Below are positions 32,176-40,679 of a DNA stretch of 64,000 nt, piece after piece. Position 1 is the stretch's first letter. Each line of letters begins with the position of its first letter. The DNA comes from Spirosoma terrae (GTDB lineage Bacteria; Bacteroidota; Bacteroidia; Cytophagales; Spirosomataceae). Position numbers and translations under genes: made by a program. The DNA lies in assembly GCF_010435915.1 (NCBI RefSeq), contig NZ_JAAFZH010000012.1:164596-228595 (forward strand). The letters run 5' to 3'. The notes beneath the pieces are model-generated. The model did not search any database, was not told where the DNA came from, and was given only the letters and a program-made list of their open reading frames with translations.

Positions 32176-33345
32176 ATGTTTAACGCTACGTCTATTTTCC
32201 GTTTCGCGCCGGTTGTATTACTCGCGCTTGGACTAACCTCCTGTGACACGGCAGATAATCCTGACACAGTTGCTCCCCAGCTCCGTAAATCCATCGATTA
32301 CGCGAAACTAACCGACACTACTACCTACGCTAACTTCTTTGTTGATGATGCGGGAGCTAAAACCGTCGATTTAACAAACGGCAGCAATCGCCTGCTCATG
32401 TTCCGGGCCATCAATACCTACAACGGAACCGCCGTTGGAACCGGTGCTACGCTGGACGCCAACGTCCTGAAAAACATGTTTGCTAATACCAGTAGCCCTT
32501 TCTCGGGTACGCTTGCTTCTCTGAACACCTCGGGCGTTCAACTACGTAGCGTTACGGCTTCGTCGCTCTCTAGCGCCGATGCAGAAAAAGAAAGGCAAAC
32601 CATTGAAGCTGGATTCACCGCCATTGCCAATGCCAGCAAATCGGTATCGGCCACAGCATCGGAAGGGAAAGCCGGTAAACTGGGTACGTATCTGGTTGAC
32701 GAGAAAGGGATCGAGCAGGCTCAGATCATTCAGAAAGGGCTGATCGGAGCTTTCCAGCTTGATTACATCGGTAATATATTGCTAAGCGACAAGAATCTGG
32801 CTTTGGATAATAAGACAGTGGTTGCGGGCAAAAAATATACGCAGTTAGAACAGAACTGGGACGAAATTTACGGCATTCTGACGGCCAACACGATTTATGG
32901 CTCTAAAGCAACCGCTACGTCGTCGGGCGAAAGTTTTATCGGTTCTTATTTGTGGGAATACAACAAAGACGATTTTCCAAAAATACATAAAGCCCTTCTG
33001 ACGGGTCGGGCCGCTATTGTCAACAACGATGCCACTACGTTAAAAGCGCAGGCCACTTTCCTGCGGTCGGCAATGGAAAAGGCAGTTGCCAATGCCGCGC
33101 TGGGCTATCTGGGCAAATGGAAAACAGCCGGAACCAACGTAGCAGCCGCAGCCCACGCTATGGGCGAAGGTTTGGGCTTCATTTATAGCCTTCGTTATGC
33201 TAAACTCAACGGCGGAGATGCTACTTTCTCCGATGGTGTTCTCGTTAATCTGATTGGAGCATCCAATGGTTTCTGGGGGCTAACCAACGCCAAAATCGAC
33301 GCAGCCGCTACCGCAATCAGAACTCAATTTAAGATTGCTGGCTAG
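32176..33345 (+). CDS. DUF4856 domain lipoprotein
   Basis: A 389-residue lipoprotein of the DUF4856 family, whose members usually sit beside imelysin and TonB-receptor genes in Bacteroidota. The signal sequence ends at the lipobox LGLTSC with Cys at residue 23. The mature region is largely helical, with the family's SIDYAKLTDTTTYANF near its start and AHAMGEGLGFIYSLRY near the end. The ATG at 32176 places the lipobox at the right distance. A TTG seven codons earlier is also possible. It heads a four-gene run and likely works on the cell surface or in the periplasm in metal acquisition, which is inference. Confidence 0.85.
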   Translation: MFNATSIFRFAPVVLLALGLTSCDTADNPDTVAPQLRKSIDYAKLTDTTTYANFFVDDAGAKTVDLTNGSNRLLMFRAINTYNGTAVGTGATLDANVLKNMFANTSSPFSGTLASLNTSGVQLRSVTASSLSSADAEKERQTIEAGFTAIANASKSVSATASEGKAGKLGTYLVDEKGIEQAQIIQKGLIGAFQLDYIGNILLSDKNLALDNKTVVAGKKYTQLEQNWDEIYGILTANTIYGSKATATSSGESFIGSYLWEYNKDDFPKIHKALLTGRAAIVNNDATTLKAQATFLRSAMEKAVANAALGYLGKWKTAGTNVAAAAHAMGEGLGFIYSLRYAKLNGGDATFSDGVLVNLIGASNGFWGLTNAKIDAAATAIRTQFKIAG

Positions 33346-33417
33346 CTATCAAACAGCTTCGAAAGTAAGTATTACAGAGCGGTACGTAACGTATCGCTCT
33401 ACTTCTGTTTTTAGACT

Positions 33418-34572
33418 ATGAGACAATTTAGCTGGCGAAAAATTGGTACTATCGGCGCTATCGTGTTGGCTATCTGGGCCTGTTCGACGTCTGGTGATAC
33501 TGATTCGCCCACACCAACCCCACCCACCGATCAGGCTGGTGCTGATCGTAAGGCTATGCTAACCAATATAGCCGATAACATTATTCTTCCCAGTTATGCC
33601 AATTTCAAGGGTAAACTGGATGCTATGCTGACGAAAGCCGATGCATTTACGGCTAAACCCGATAAAACGACCCTGGCAGACTTTCGGCAAGCCTGGATCG
33701 ACGCCTACACCGAGTGGCAAAAAGTGGAGCTGTTCGATGTGGGGCCGGGCGAAAAACATACCATCCGTAACTTTTTCAATATTTACCCGACCAACGTAAC
33801 GGGAATCGAAGATTACATCGCTGCCGGTTCAGGTACTTTTGAAACGCCTTTATCGTATTCACGCCAGGGGTTTCCGGCTCTCGATTACCTGCTCAATGGC
33901 CTTGGTACAACCGACGATGCTATTCTGGCTCGCTACACGACCGCAACGGATGCTGCCAAACGGATTGCCTATCTGAAACGGCTCACGGGGCAGATGAACA
34001 CCATCTTCACGGCAGTTTACGGTGAATGGACGGGTGGCTATCGGGATACATTCATCAATTGCACGAGTCTGGACGCAGGTTGTTCGACCTCCAAACTGGT
34101 AAATGGCTACGTATTGCATTATGAACGTTATATCCGTTCGGGCAAAATTGGCATTCCATCGGGCGCTATGACCAATGGAACGGCTAACCCCGAAACCATC
34201 GAATCGCTTTACAAAAAGGACCTGTCGCTGACCTTGGCTAAGGTGGCGCATCAGGCTGTGGTTGATTTCTTCAATGGTAAAAGTGTTAAAACTGGTCAGG
34301 AAGGGCCCGGTCTGAAAACGTACCTGAATAGTCTTGGCGCCAAAGACAGCCGCACAGGTTCGTCGCTGTCCGACATTATCAATCAGCAATTTACTACGTC
34401 GGCCAATCAGCTTAATGCACTGAAACCCGTTCTCTACGACGACATCAAAACCAATAACACGGCTGTAGTTCAGGTATATAACGAAATGCAGAAAGCGGTT
34501 CGGATGCTTAAAGTCGATATGACCACGGCCATGAGTATTACCATTACGTATACCGACAACGATGGTGATTAA
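33418..34572 (+). CDS. Imelysin family lipoprotein
   Basis: A 384-residue lipoprotein (Cys22 in IWACSTSG) with a helical imelysin-like/M75 domain. Imelysins are iron-regulated periplasmic or surface proteins. They were first described as peptidases but now seem to act in iron handling. Recognisable parts are FRQAWIDAYTEWQKVELFDVGPG near residue 80 and GFPALDYLLNG near residue 155. A Thr/Pro-rich linker follows the Cys. It is 72 bases downstream of the DUF4856 gene. HTTM and TonB-receptor genes follow. Confidence 0.88.
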   Translation: MRQFSWRKIGTIGAIVLAIWACSTSGDTDSPTPTPPTDQAGADRKAMLTNIADNIILPSYANFKGKLDAMLTKADAFTAKPDKTTLADFRQAWIDAYTEWQKVELFDVGPGEKHTIRNFFNIYPTNVTGIEDYIAAGSGTFETPLSYSRQGFPALDYLLNGLGTTDDAILARYTTATDAAKRIAYLKRLTGQMNTIFTAVYGEWTGGYRDTFINCTSLDAGCSTSKLVNGYVLHYERYIRSGKIGIPSGAMTNGTANPETIESLYKKDLSLTLAKVAHQAVVDFFNGKSVKTGQEGPGLKTYLNSLGAKDSRTGSSLSDIINQQFTTSANQLNALKPVLYDDIKTNNTAVVQVYNEMQKAVRMLKVDMTTAMSITITYTDNDGD

Positions 34573-34580
34573 ATCCCTTT

Positions 34581-34663
34581 AGCGTTTTCAGTTGGCAAGT
34601 TTTCCGTAGTTGGCTATGCAACCTGACTATTAAAAACTTCCCAGCTGAAAACCTGAAAACGCT
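34581..34663. repeat. Imperfect inverted repeat before the HTTM gene
   Basis: AGCGTTTTCAG (34581-34591) pairs with CTGAAAACGCT (34653-34663). An inner arm AGTTGGCAAGTTTT matches 34633-34647 with about three differences. It fills the gap between the imelysin-like and HTTM genes and resembles a decayed version of the perfect repeats elsewhere in the window. Confidence 0.5.
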
Positions 34664-34665
34664 AT

Positions 34666-36015
34666 ATGAAGCCTTACTTCCACCGAACCACTTCAGCGGC
34701 ACCTTTGGCTCTCTTCCGAATAGCATTTGGCCTGATGTTATTCGGAAGCATTGTTCGTTTCTGGAGCAAAGGCTGGATTAGTGAGCTATATATCAACCCG
34801 CGTTTTTTCTTCCCGTTCTATGGCTTTGAGTTTGTCAAACCACTTGGACACAATACGTACGTAGTATTTGCCATTTGTGGCCTATCGGCGCTACTGGTAG
34901 CCGTTGGCTTATTCTATCGACTCGCGATAACCAGTTTATTTCTCAGCTTTACGTATATCGAACTGATTGACAAGAGCACGTATCTAAATCATTACTACTT
35001 CACCAGTATGATTTGCCTACTGCTCATTGTGCTGCCAGCCCATGCTTACTTCTCCGTCGATGCCTACCGAAATCGGACGTTGCTTTCTGACCAGGTTCCG
35101 GCCTGGTGTGTCGACTCACTCAGGCTGTTTGTATCCATTCTGTACGTCTATGCAGGTTTGGCCAAACTAAACAGCGACTGGCTGCTACATGCACAACCGT
35201 TACGTATCTGGCTTCCGGCTCATAACGATCTACCAATCCTCGGTTTTCTCTTCAACTACAGTTGGATACCTTATGCATTTAGCTGGTTTGGCTGCCTATA
35301 TGATCTGAGCATTCCGTTTCTGCTGTGGAACCGGCGAACGCGCCCCTGGGCCTATGCCGCTGTGGTTGGCTTTCATGGGTTAACAGCCCTGCTCTTTCCC
35401 ATTGGCATGTTCCCTTATATTATGATCGTAACGGCACTGATTTTCTTTTCAGACGATTTTCACATAACCGTGCTTCGTCGGATCGGGTCATGGCTACAGA
35501 TGCCTGCTCATTTTTTGCGCCCACACCGTTCGTTTACGTATCAGCCCATTGCGGGTCAGACGATACGTAGCCTGCTGGCCATTTTCTTTGTGATTCAGTT
35601 CCTGTTTCCATTCCGCTATCTGCTTTATCCGGGCGAGTTGTTCTGGACAGAGCAGGGGTATCGGTTTTCGTGGCGGGTCATGCTGATGGAAAAAGCGGGC
35701 TACGCGCAATTTACAGTTAGCGACGACCGGGGCAATCGAACGATTGTCAACAACACGGAATTTCTGACTCCCCTGCAGGAGAAAATGATGTCGACACAAC
35801 CCGATATGCTGCTGCAATACGCCCACATGCTTCGGGATTATTATGCTCAACATGGTTTTCATGACCCACACGTTTACGTCGACTCCTACGTAGCGCTCAA
35901 CGGTCGATTGGGAAAACCGCTCGTTGATTCTACAATTGATCTGGCCCGCGAACAGGACACGTTCGCACCCAAATCATGGATTACTTCTCTCGATGATAAA
36001 ATTTACGGTTTTTAG
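34666..36015 (+). CDS. HTTM (vitamin K-dependent carboxylase-like) membrane protein
   Basis: A 449-residue protein of the HTTM family, related to the membrane part of vitamin K-dependent gamma-carboxylase. The first 300 residues hold several membrane spans, starting LALFRIAFGLMLFGSIVRFW. IDKSTYLNHYYFTSMICLLL carries the conserved His region, and a soluble C-terminal part with FLTPLQEKMMSTQPDMLLQYAHML follows. It lies just behind the imelysin-like gene, and its 3' end overlaps the TonB receptor start by 23 bases, which implies coupled translation. A role in modifying or assembling its surface neighbours is possible but unproven. Confidence 0.85.
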   Translation: MKPYFHRTTSAAPLALFRIAFGLMLFGSIVRFWSKGWISELYINPRFFFPFYGFEFVKPLGHNTYVVFAICGLSALLVAVGLFYRLAITSLFLSFTYIELIDKSTYLNHYYFTSMICLLLIVLPAHAYFSVDAYRNRTLLSDQVPAWCVDSLRLFVSILYVYAGLAKLNSDWLLHAQPLRIWLPAHNDLPILGFLFNYSWIPYAFSWFGCLYDLSIPFLLWNRRTRPWAYAAVVGFHGLTALLFPIGMFPYIMIVTALIFFSDDFHITVLRRIGSWLQMPAHFLRPHRSFTYQPIAGQTIRSLLAIFFVIQFLFPFRYLLYPGELFWTEQGYRFSWRVMLMEKAGYAQFTVSDDRGNRTIVNNTEFLTPLQEKMMSTQPDMLLQYAHMLRDYYAQHGFHDPHVYVDSYVALNGRLGKPLVDSTIDLAREQDTFAPKSWITSLDDKIYGF

Positions 36016-38413
36016 TTTTTTCTTCCTGGGCATCAGCACAAGCGTTCTGGCTCAGTATCAGCTTTCCGGAACGATAAAAAGCCGACACGATAGCACTGCA
36101 GTCGGCGGCTGTACGGTTTATTTAAATGACGGCAAACGTACCACCACAACCGATCAGGCTGGCCGATTCCTGTTTGCCAATTTGTCGGCTGGCGACTATA
36201 CGATCCACACCAGTTGTACCGACTTTAGAGCAGCCCGACAAACGACAACTGTTTCCGATCACAATCAGCAATTAACCATCTGGATCAGCAATCGGGACGA
36301 AACGCTGAACGAAGTGACTGTTACGGATAAACAGTCTGATTTTGGCTTCACCCGGATGCGGGGGGTTGAAAGCATGGGAATATATGAAGGCAAAAAATCT
36401 GAAGTGATCATTCCCGACCAACTGGTAGCCAACTTATCGACCAATAATGCCCGCCAGATTTATGCACGCGTGGCTGGACTAAATATTTGGGAAAACGAAG
36501 GGGCCGGGCTTCAGCTCAGCGTGGGCGGTCGCGGACTTGACCCAAATCGTAGCTCTAATTTCAATGTTCGTCAGAATGGATACGACATCAGCGCCGATGC
36601 GCTGGGCTATCCCGAAAGCTATTACACCCCACCTACCGAAGCCGTTGGCCGCATTCAGATTGTGCGCGGGGCGGCTTCCCTCCAATATGGCACTCAGTTT
36701 GGCGGACTGCTCAATTTCGTCATGAAAAAGCCGGCGCAGAATCGGCCCTTTGAGCTGGTCGTTCGGCAGACTGCCGGTTCCTTTGGCTTCTACAATACGT
36801 TCACCAGCATCAGTGGAACCGTTGGAAAATTAAGTTATTACTCATTCTTCCAGTATAAGCAGGGCAACGGCTGGCGGCCCAATTCTCACTTTACCAACTA
36901 CACGGCTTATGCCGATGTAGACTACCGTTTCTCGGAAAAAACAACGCTGGGGTTCGATATGACTCAGATGAGCTATCTGGCGCAACAGCCGGGTGGGTTG
37001 ACAGACGATATGTTTCGGGCGAATCCTCGCCAGAGTAATCGGGAACGAAACTGGTTTAAGGTCAACTGGACAATGCCCGCCCTTCACCTTGATCATAAGC
37101 TGAACGCCAACAATGAAGTAAATGTCCGGCTTTTTGGTCTATATGCCTATCGCTATTCATTAGGATTTCGGCCTAACCGGGTCGCGAGCGTCGACGACAA
37201 CAGCGAGCGCGATCTGATTAAAGGCGATTTTCAGAACTGGGGTGCCGAAGTGCGGTATCTGAAACGGTATTACGTCGGTAAAAAGCAGGGAGTGCTCCTG
37301 GCTGGTAGCCGCTATTATCATGGGTATAATCATAATATTCAGGGGCTGGGCAGTACGGGACGCGATGCCAATTTTACCTTCGTTGATAACCAGCAGGCCA
37401 TTTTATCAGACTACCAGTTTCCCAACCGAAACGTAGCCCTTTTTGCAGAAAATATTCTTTACCTGGGCGATAAGCTATCGATCACGCCGGGTATCCGGTT
37501 CGAATACATTCATACTACTGCCGACGGCTTTTACGGGACTGTTACGCGGGATCTGGCGGGTAATATCATCAATTCGACCCGCACCAATGAATATCGAACC
37601 AACGGACGACAGTTTTTACTGGGAGGGATTGGCGTCAGTTATAAACCAACCCGCTCGCTGGATATCTACGGAAACCTGTCCCAAAACTATCGCTCAATCA
37701 CCTTTAGCGATATGCGTATTGCGAATCCCTCGTCGGTCATCGATCCTAATTTGCAGGACGAAAAAGGCTACTCGCTTGATGTGGGGATACGTAGCACACA
37801 AACCACGCTGTATAATTTCGATGTCAGCGCCTTTTATCTCAACTATAACAACCGTATTGGCGAAGTTCAGTTCTACGATGAACAGGATCGGGTTCTTCGT
37901 CGTCGGGGCAATATTGGTCAGGCAATTATCATGGGGATTGAATCCTACGCCGAAGCCGATTTCCTCCGACTGGCCAATCCTGCCAATCAGCACCTGAGCG
38001 GGGTTGTTTTTGCGAACGTAGCATTGATTCATTCGGAATACAGAGCCAGCGAAATTGTAGGCGTAGCGGGCAACCAGGTCGAGTTTGTGCCGGATGTGAA
38101 CCTGAAAAGCGGGCTTCGATTAGGCTATAAAAATCTGAAAGCTTCTTTTCAATATACCTATCTGTCTGACCAGTTTTCCGACGCAACGAATGCCCGCAAT
38201 GGCGGGGTTTCGGCCGTTATCGGTCTTATTCCGGCTTACGCGATCATGGATGCCAGTTTATCCTATCAGTTCAGTAAGTTTCGGATTGAGACCAGCCTGA
38301 ATAATCTGGCCAACCGCGCCTATTTTACCCGACGGGCTACCGGCTACCCCGGCCCCGGTATTTTACCCTCCGATGGACGTAGCGTCTACGTAACGATCCA
38401 GGTAAAACTGTAG
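35993..38413 (+). CDS. FecA-like TonB-dependent outer-membrane receptor
   Basis: An 806-residue receptor importing a ferric-siderophore-type or citrate-like ligand. The signal peptide MIKFTVFSFFFLGISTSVLA is followed by a carboxypeptidase-regulatory-like domain (about 23-105). Then come a plug with GGRGLDPNRSSNFNVRQNGY and VGRIQIVRGAASLQYG, and a 22-strand-type barrel ending YVTIQVKL. The ATG at 35993 gives the signal peptide directly. An in-frame ATG 23 codons upstream would add a hydrophilic stretch inside the HTTM gene. It is the last gene of the DUF4856-imelysin-HTTM run. Confidence 0.9.
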   Translation: MIKFTVFSFFFLGISTSVLAQYQLSGTIKSRHDSTAVGGCTVYLNDGKRTTTTDQAGRFLFANLSAGDYTIHTSCTDFRAARQTTTVSDHNQQLTIWISNRDETLNEVTVTDKQSDFGFTRMRGVESMGIYEGKKSEVIIPDQLVANLSTNNARQIYARVAGLNIWENEGAGLQLSVGGRGLDPNRSSNFNVRQNGYDISADALGYPESYYTPPTEAVGRIQIVRGAASLQYGTQFGGLLNFVMKKPAQNRPFELVVRQTAGSFGFYNTFTSISGTVGKLSYYSFFQYKQGNGWRPNSHFTNYTAYADVDYRFSEKTTLGFDMTQMSYLAQQPGGLTDDMFRANPRQSNRERNWFKVNWTMPALHLDHKLNANNEVNVRLFGLYAYRYSLGFRPNRVASVDDNSERDLIKGDFQNWGAEVRYLKRYYVGKKQGVLLAGSRYYHGYNHNIQGLGSTGRDANFTFVDNQQAILSDYQFPNRNVALFAENILYLGDKLSITPGIRFEYIHTTADGFYGTVTRDLAGNIINSTRTNEYRTNGRQFLLGGIGVSYKPTRSLDIYGNLSQNYRSITFSDMRIANPSSVIDPNLQDEKGYSLDVGIRSTQTTLYNFDVSAFYLNYNNRIGEVQFYDEQDRVLRRRGNIGQAIIMGIESYAEADFLRLANPANQHLSGVVFANVALIHSEYRASEIVGVAGNQVEFVPDVNLKSGLRLGYKNLKASFQYTYLSDQFSDATNARNGGVSAVIGLIPAYAIMDASLSYQFSKFRIETSLNNLANRAYFTRRATGYPGPGILPSDGRSVYVTIQVKL

Positions 38414-38434
38414 TTGTTCAGTACCCCAAAAGCA

Positions 38435-38462
38435 AACCTCCCAGAAGACATTCCGGGAGGTT
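38435..38462 (+). terminator. Hairpin after the TonB receptor gene
   Basis: AACCTCCC (38435-38442) pairs with GGGAGGTT (38455-38462) across a 12-base loop, 21 bases after the stop codon. GC pairs flank it with one bulge. There is no T-run, so termination is likely but not certain. Confidence 0.5.
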
Positions 38463-38514
38463 GCGAATCGAGCTTTTGGCAAGAGAGAATATGATGTCGG
38501 GAGCAAAGAGAGTC

Positions 38515-38593
38515 AGCAGGTAATTGGGTAAAGTTAATGATAACAGAACGGCACGCATCGTCTACTTATCACTAGTTTACCCAATTACCTGCT
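38515..38593. repeat. Long-arm inverted repeat between convergent genes
   Basis: AGCAGGTAATTGGGTAAA (38515-38532) is the exact reverse complement of 38576-38593. The 43 bases between them pair in part (AATGATAA against TTATCACT). It ends 9 bases before the SulP stop codon and probably terminates the SulP transcript. Confidence 0.6.
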
Positions 38594-38602
38594 TCTCTAC
38601 AG

Positions 38603-40222
38603 CTAGTCGAAAACTTCCAATTCGACCTCAGAACGTGAGTACCTGATCTGGAAATCTTCATCCCGATTTTCTAAAAACACAAGCTGAATGTTACGTTGGT
38701 TGGCCGCCATCCCAAAATTCCGAATGGCCTGAATGACGTCTGAATCAATAAACGAAGACGACGTAGCGTCGATCTCCAGAATCGAATTGTCGGGCACATT
38801 TTTCAACAGTTTCATCAGACGAGCCTTGCTCAGGAACGATACGTGGTCGCCGAGCTTTACGTAGATGTGCGTTCTATCGCTGTCACTGTCCCAGTTCGTA
38901 CGAACGCGGTGGGCATTCAGGTAGTGAGCACGCAGGATGAAGAATATACCTGCTACCATGCCGATTGCAATTCCGGTCAGCAGATCGGTCAGCAAAATAG
39001 CTATAACCGTCACCAAAAATGGAATGAATTTCTCGATTCCCTCCGCAAAAACGCCTTTGATAATGTCAATACGCGACAGCTTGTAGCCCGTTACCAACAG
39101 AATCGAAGCCAGGCTAGCCCAGGGCATTTTATTCAATAATGTCGGCAACGTAACAACACATACCAATAGCAACGTACCGTGGACCAGAGCCGCTAGTTTG
39201 GTCCGTGCGCCAGCATTAATACTGACCGAACTCCGCACAATAACTGATGTCAGCGGAATACCGCCTATCATACCACTAACCAGATTGCCAATTCCCTGCG
39301 CTTTAAGCTCATGGTTGGTTGGTGTTTTCCGTTTCAACGGATCCAGCTCATCAGAAGCCTCGATAGCCAGAAGAGCTTCCAGACTAGCCACCAGGGCAAT
39401 CGCTACAGCGGATGTATAGACCAGTGGGTTGTTCCACTGCGAGAAATCGGGAAATGTAAATAGGTTGAGAAAGGCGGCCGCACTTTCCGGAACGGGCAAC
39501 TGCACCAGATGGTTGCCACGTAACGCCCATGCTGGAAAGCTACTACGCACGAGTTCATTGATACAAATCCCCAGCACAACTACCACCAACGCAGCTGGTA
39601 CGTTCTTGATAATGGGGTGCTGACGTAGCGTTGGGCGCTCCCAGATATAAAACACGGCCAAGGACAAGATCGAGATCAAAATGGCAACTCCACTAAACTG
39701 GCTGATGGCCATGTGCAGCTGTTCGATGATGTTAAACCCGCCGGGCTGGAAAAGAGCCAATCCTTCGGCGGCATCAGCGTCATACCCAACCAAATGCGGC
39801 AACTGCTTGATGATTAAAATAATGCCAATACCAGCCAGCATTCCCTTTATCACCGAAGACGGAAAGAAATTACTGACCATACCCGCTTTGGCAAAACCCA
39901 GCCCAATCTGGAGAAGTCCAGCGATACAGGTAGCCAGCAAAAAGGCCGGAAACGATCCAAGCGCCTGAATAGCGCCCAAGGTTACGATAATTAACCCAGC
40001 CTCTGGCCCTGAAATACTCAGGGACGATCGGCTAAAGGCCCCCACAACCAGACCGCCCACGATTCCGGCAATAATGCCCGCAAACAGTGGAGCGCCCGAA
40101 GCCAGTGCTATGCCTAAGCACAAAGGCACTGCAACCAGAAACGAGATAGCCCCGCCCCGAATGTCGCCTTGTATATTACTCAGGTCCAGGCCAAAAAAAA
40201 CCTTCTTTTGTGTATTTGTCAT
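38603..40222 (-). CDS. SulP family anion transporter with STAS domain
   Basis: A 539-residue inner-membrane transporter of the SulP family. Members carry sulfate, bicarbonate or dicarboxylates, and the substrate here is not certain. The membrane part begins GDIRGGAISFLVAVPLCLG and contains SGPEAGLIIVTLGAI. A cytoplasmic STAS domain covers about 440-535 (SFLSKARLMKLLKNVPDNSILEIDA-type start, SSFIDSDVIQAIRNF). No carbonic anhydrase is fused or adjacent, so bicarbonate transport is not specifically indicated. A small coiled-coil gene lies 36 bases upstream on the same strand. Confidence 0.9.
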   Translation of the reverse strand: MTNTQKKVFFGLDLSNIQGDIRGGAISFLVAVPLCLGIALASGAPLFAGIIAGIVGGLVVGAFSRSSLSISGPEAGLIIVTLGAIQALGSFPAFLLATCIAGLLQIGLGFAKAGMVSNFFPSSVIKGMLAGIGIILIIKQLPHLVGYDADAAEGLALFQPGGFNIIEQLHMAISQFSGVAILISILSLAVFYIWERPTLRQHPIIKNVPAALVVVVLGICINELVRSSFPAWALRGNHLVQLPVPESAAAFLNLFTFPDFSQWNNPLVYTSAVAIALVASLEALLAIEASDELDPLKRKTPTNHELKAQGIGNLVSGMIGGIPLTSVIVRSSVSINAGARTKLAALVHGTLLLVCVVTLPTLLNKMPWASLASILLVTGYKLSRIDIIKGVFAEGIEKFIPFLVTVIAILLTDLLTGIAIGMVAGIFFILRAHYLNAHRVRTNWDSDSDRTHIYVKLGDHVSFLSKARLMKLLKNVPDNSILEIDATSSSFIDSDVIQAIRNFGMAANQRNIQLVFLENRDEDFQIRYSRSEVELEVFD

Positions 40223-40258
40223 TACGTGTCGTTGAGTTTTAACTGCTCAAGTTTCCTT

Positions 40259-40552
40259 CTACAATTCGTTCGAAGCAATCGTCTCTGGCCGTACATCAGT
40301 GTTTTGAACGGTTGATACGTCTGGATTTTCAGAGTTTTCCAGCTTGCGCAGGCGCTCCTCTAAGCGTCTTTTTTCAATCAGTAATGAATCCACACGGCGG
40401 CTTTCGGCCTTGTATTGAGCGCGGTACCATTTTCCCTGCTGTCGTTGCTGTTGATAATCAACATATCGGTTAAAGGCAATACAGCTAACAATGAGTCCCC
40501 ATACGGTGAGCCAATTGACTAATTTTCCGGTTCTTCTACCATTGTTGTACAT
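40259..40552 (-). CDS. Small membrane-anchored coiled-coil protein, unknown
   Basis: A 97-residue protein without a recognised family. A basic N-terminus precedes one membrane span (LVNWLTVWGLIVSCIAFNRYV). A charged helix rich in Arg, Glu and Leu follows (RRVDSLLIEKRRLEERLRKLEN), which should form a coiled coil, and then a polar tail. The layout resembles small envelope proteins such as FtsL/FtsB-like scaffolds, but no homology is claimed. It lies 36 bases before the SulP gene and 127 bases after the two-component pair, all on the minus strand. Confidence 0.65.
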   Translation of the reverse strand: MYNNGRRTGKLVNWLTVWGLIVSCIAFNRYVDYQQQRQQGKWYRAQYKAESRRVDSLLIEKRRLEERLRKLENSENPDVSTVQNTDVRPETIASNEL

Positions 40553-40679
40553 GACTCAAACTGATTCTATCAGTGGATAGAGTTTCTTACCCAACAAAGT
40601 TAAAATCCAGAATAACCACAAGAATTAGTGATCTGTTAGAAGGTAATGAGAAACCAATTAGAAGTCGATTAGAAATCGA

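Noticed and set aside
37443..38186. Long alternative frames inside the TonB receptor gene
   Set aside because: The receptor frame is continuous with a signal peptide, plug and barrel, and the alternatives show no domain.
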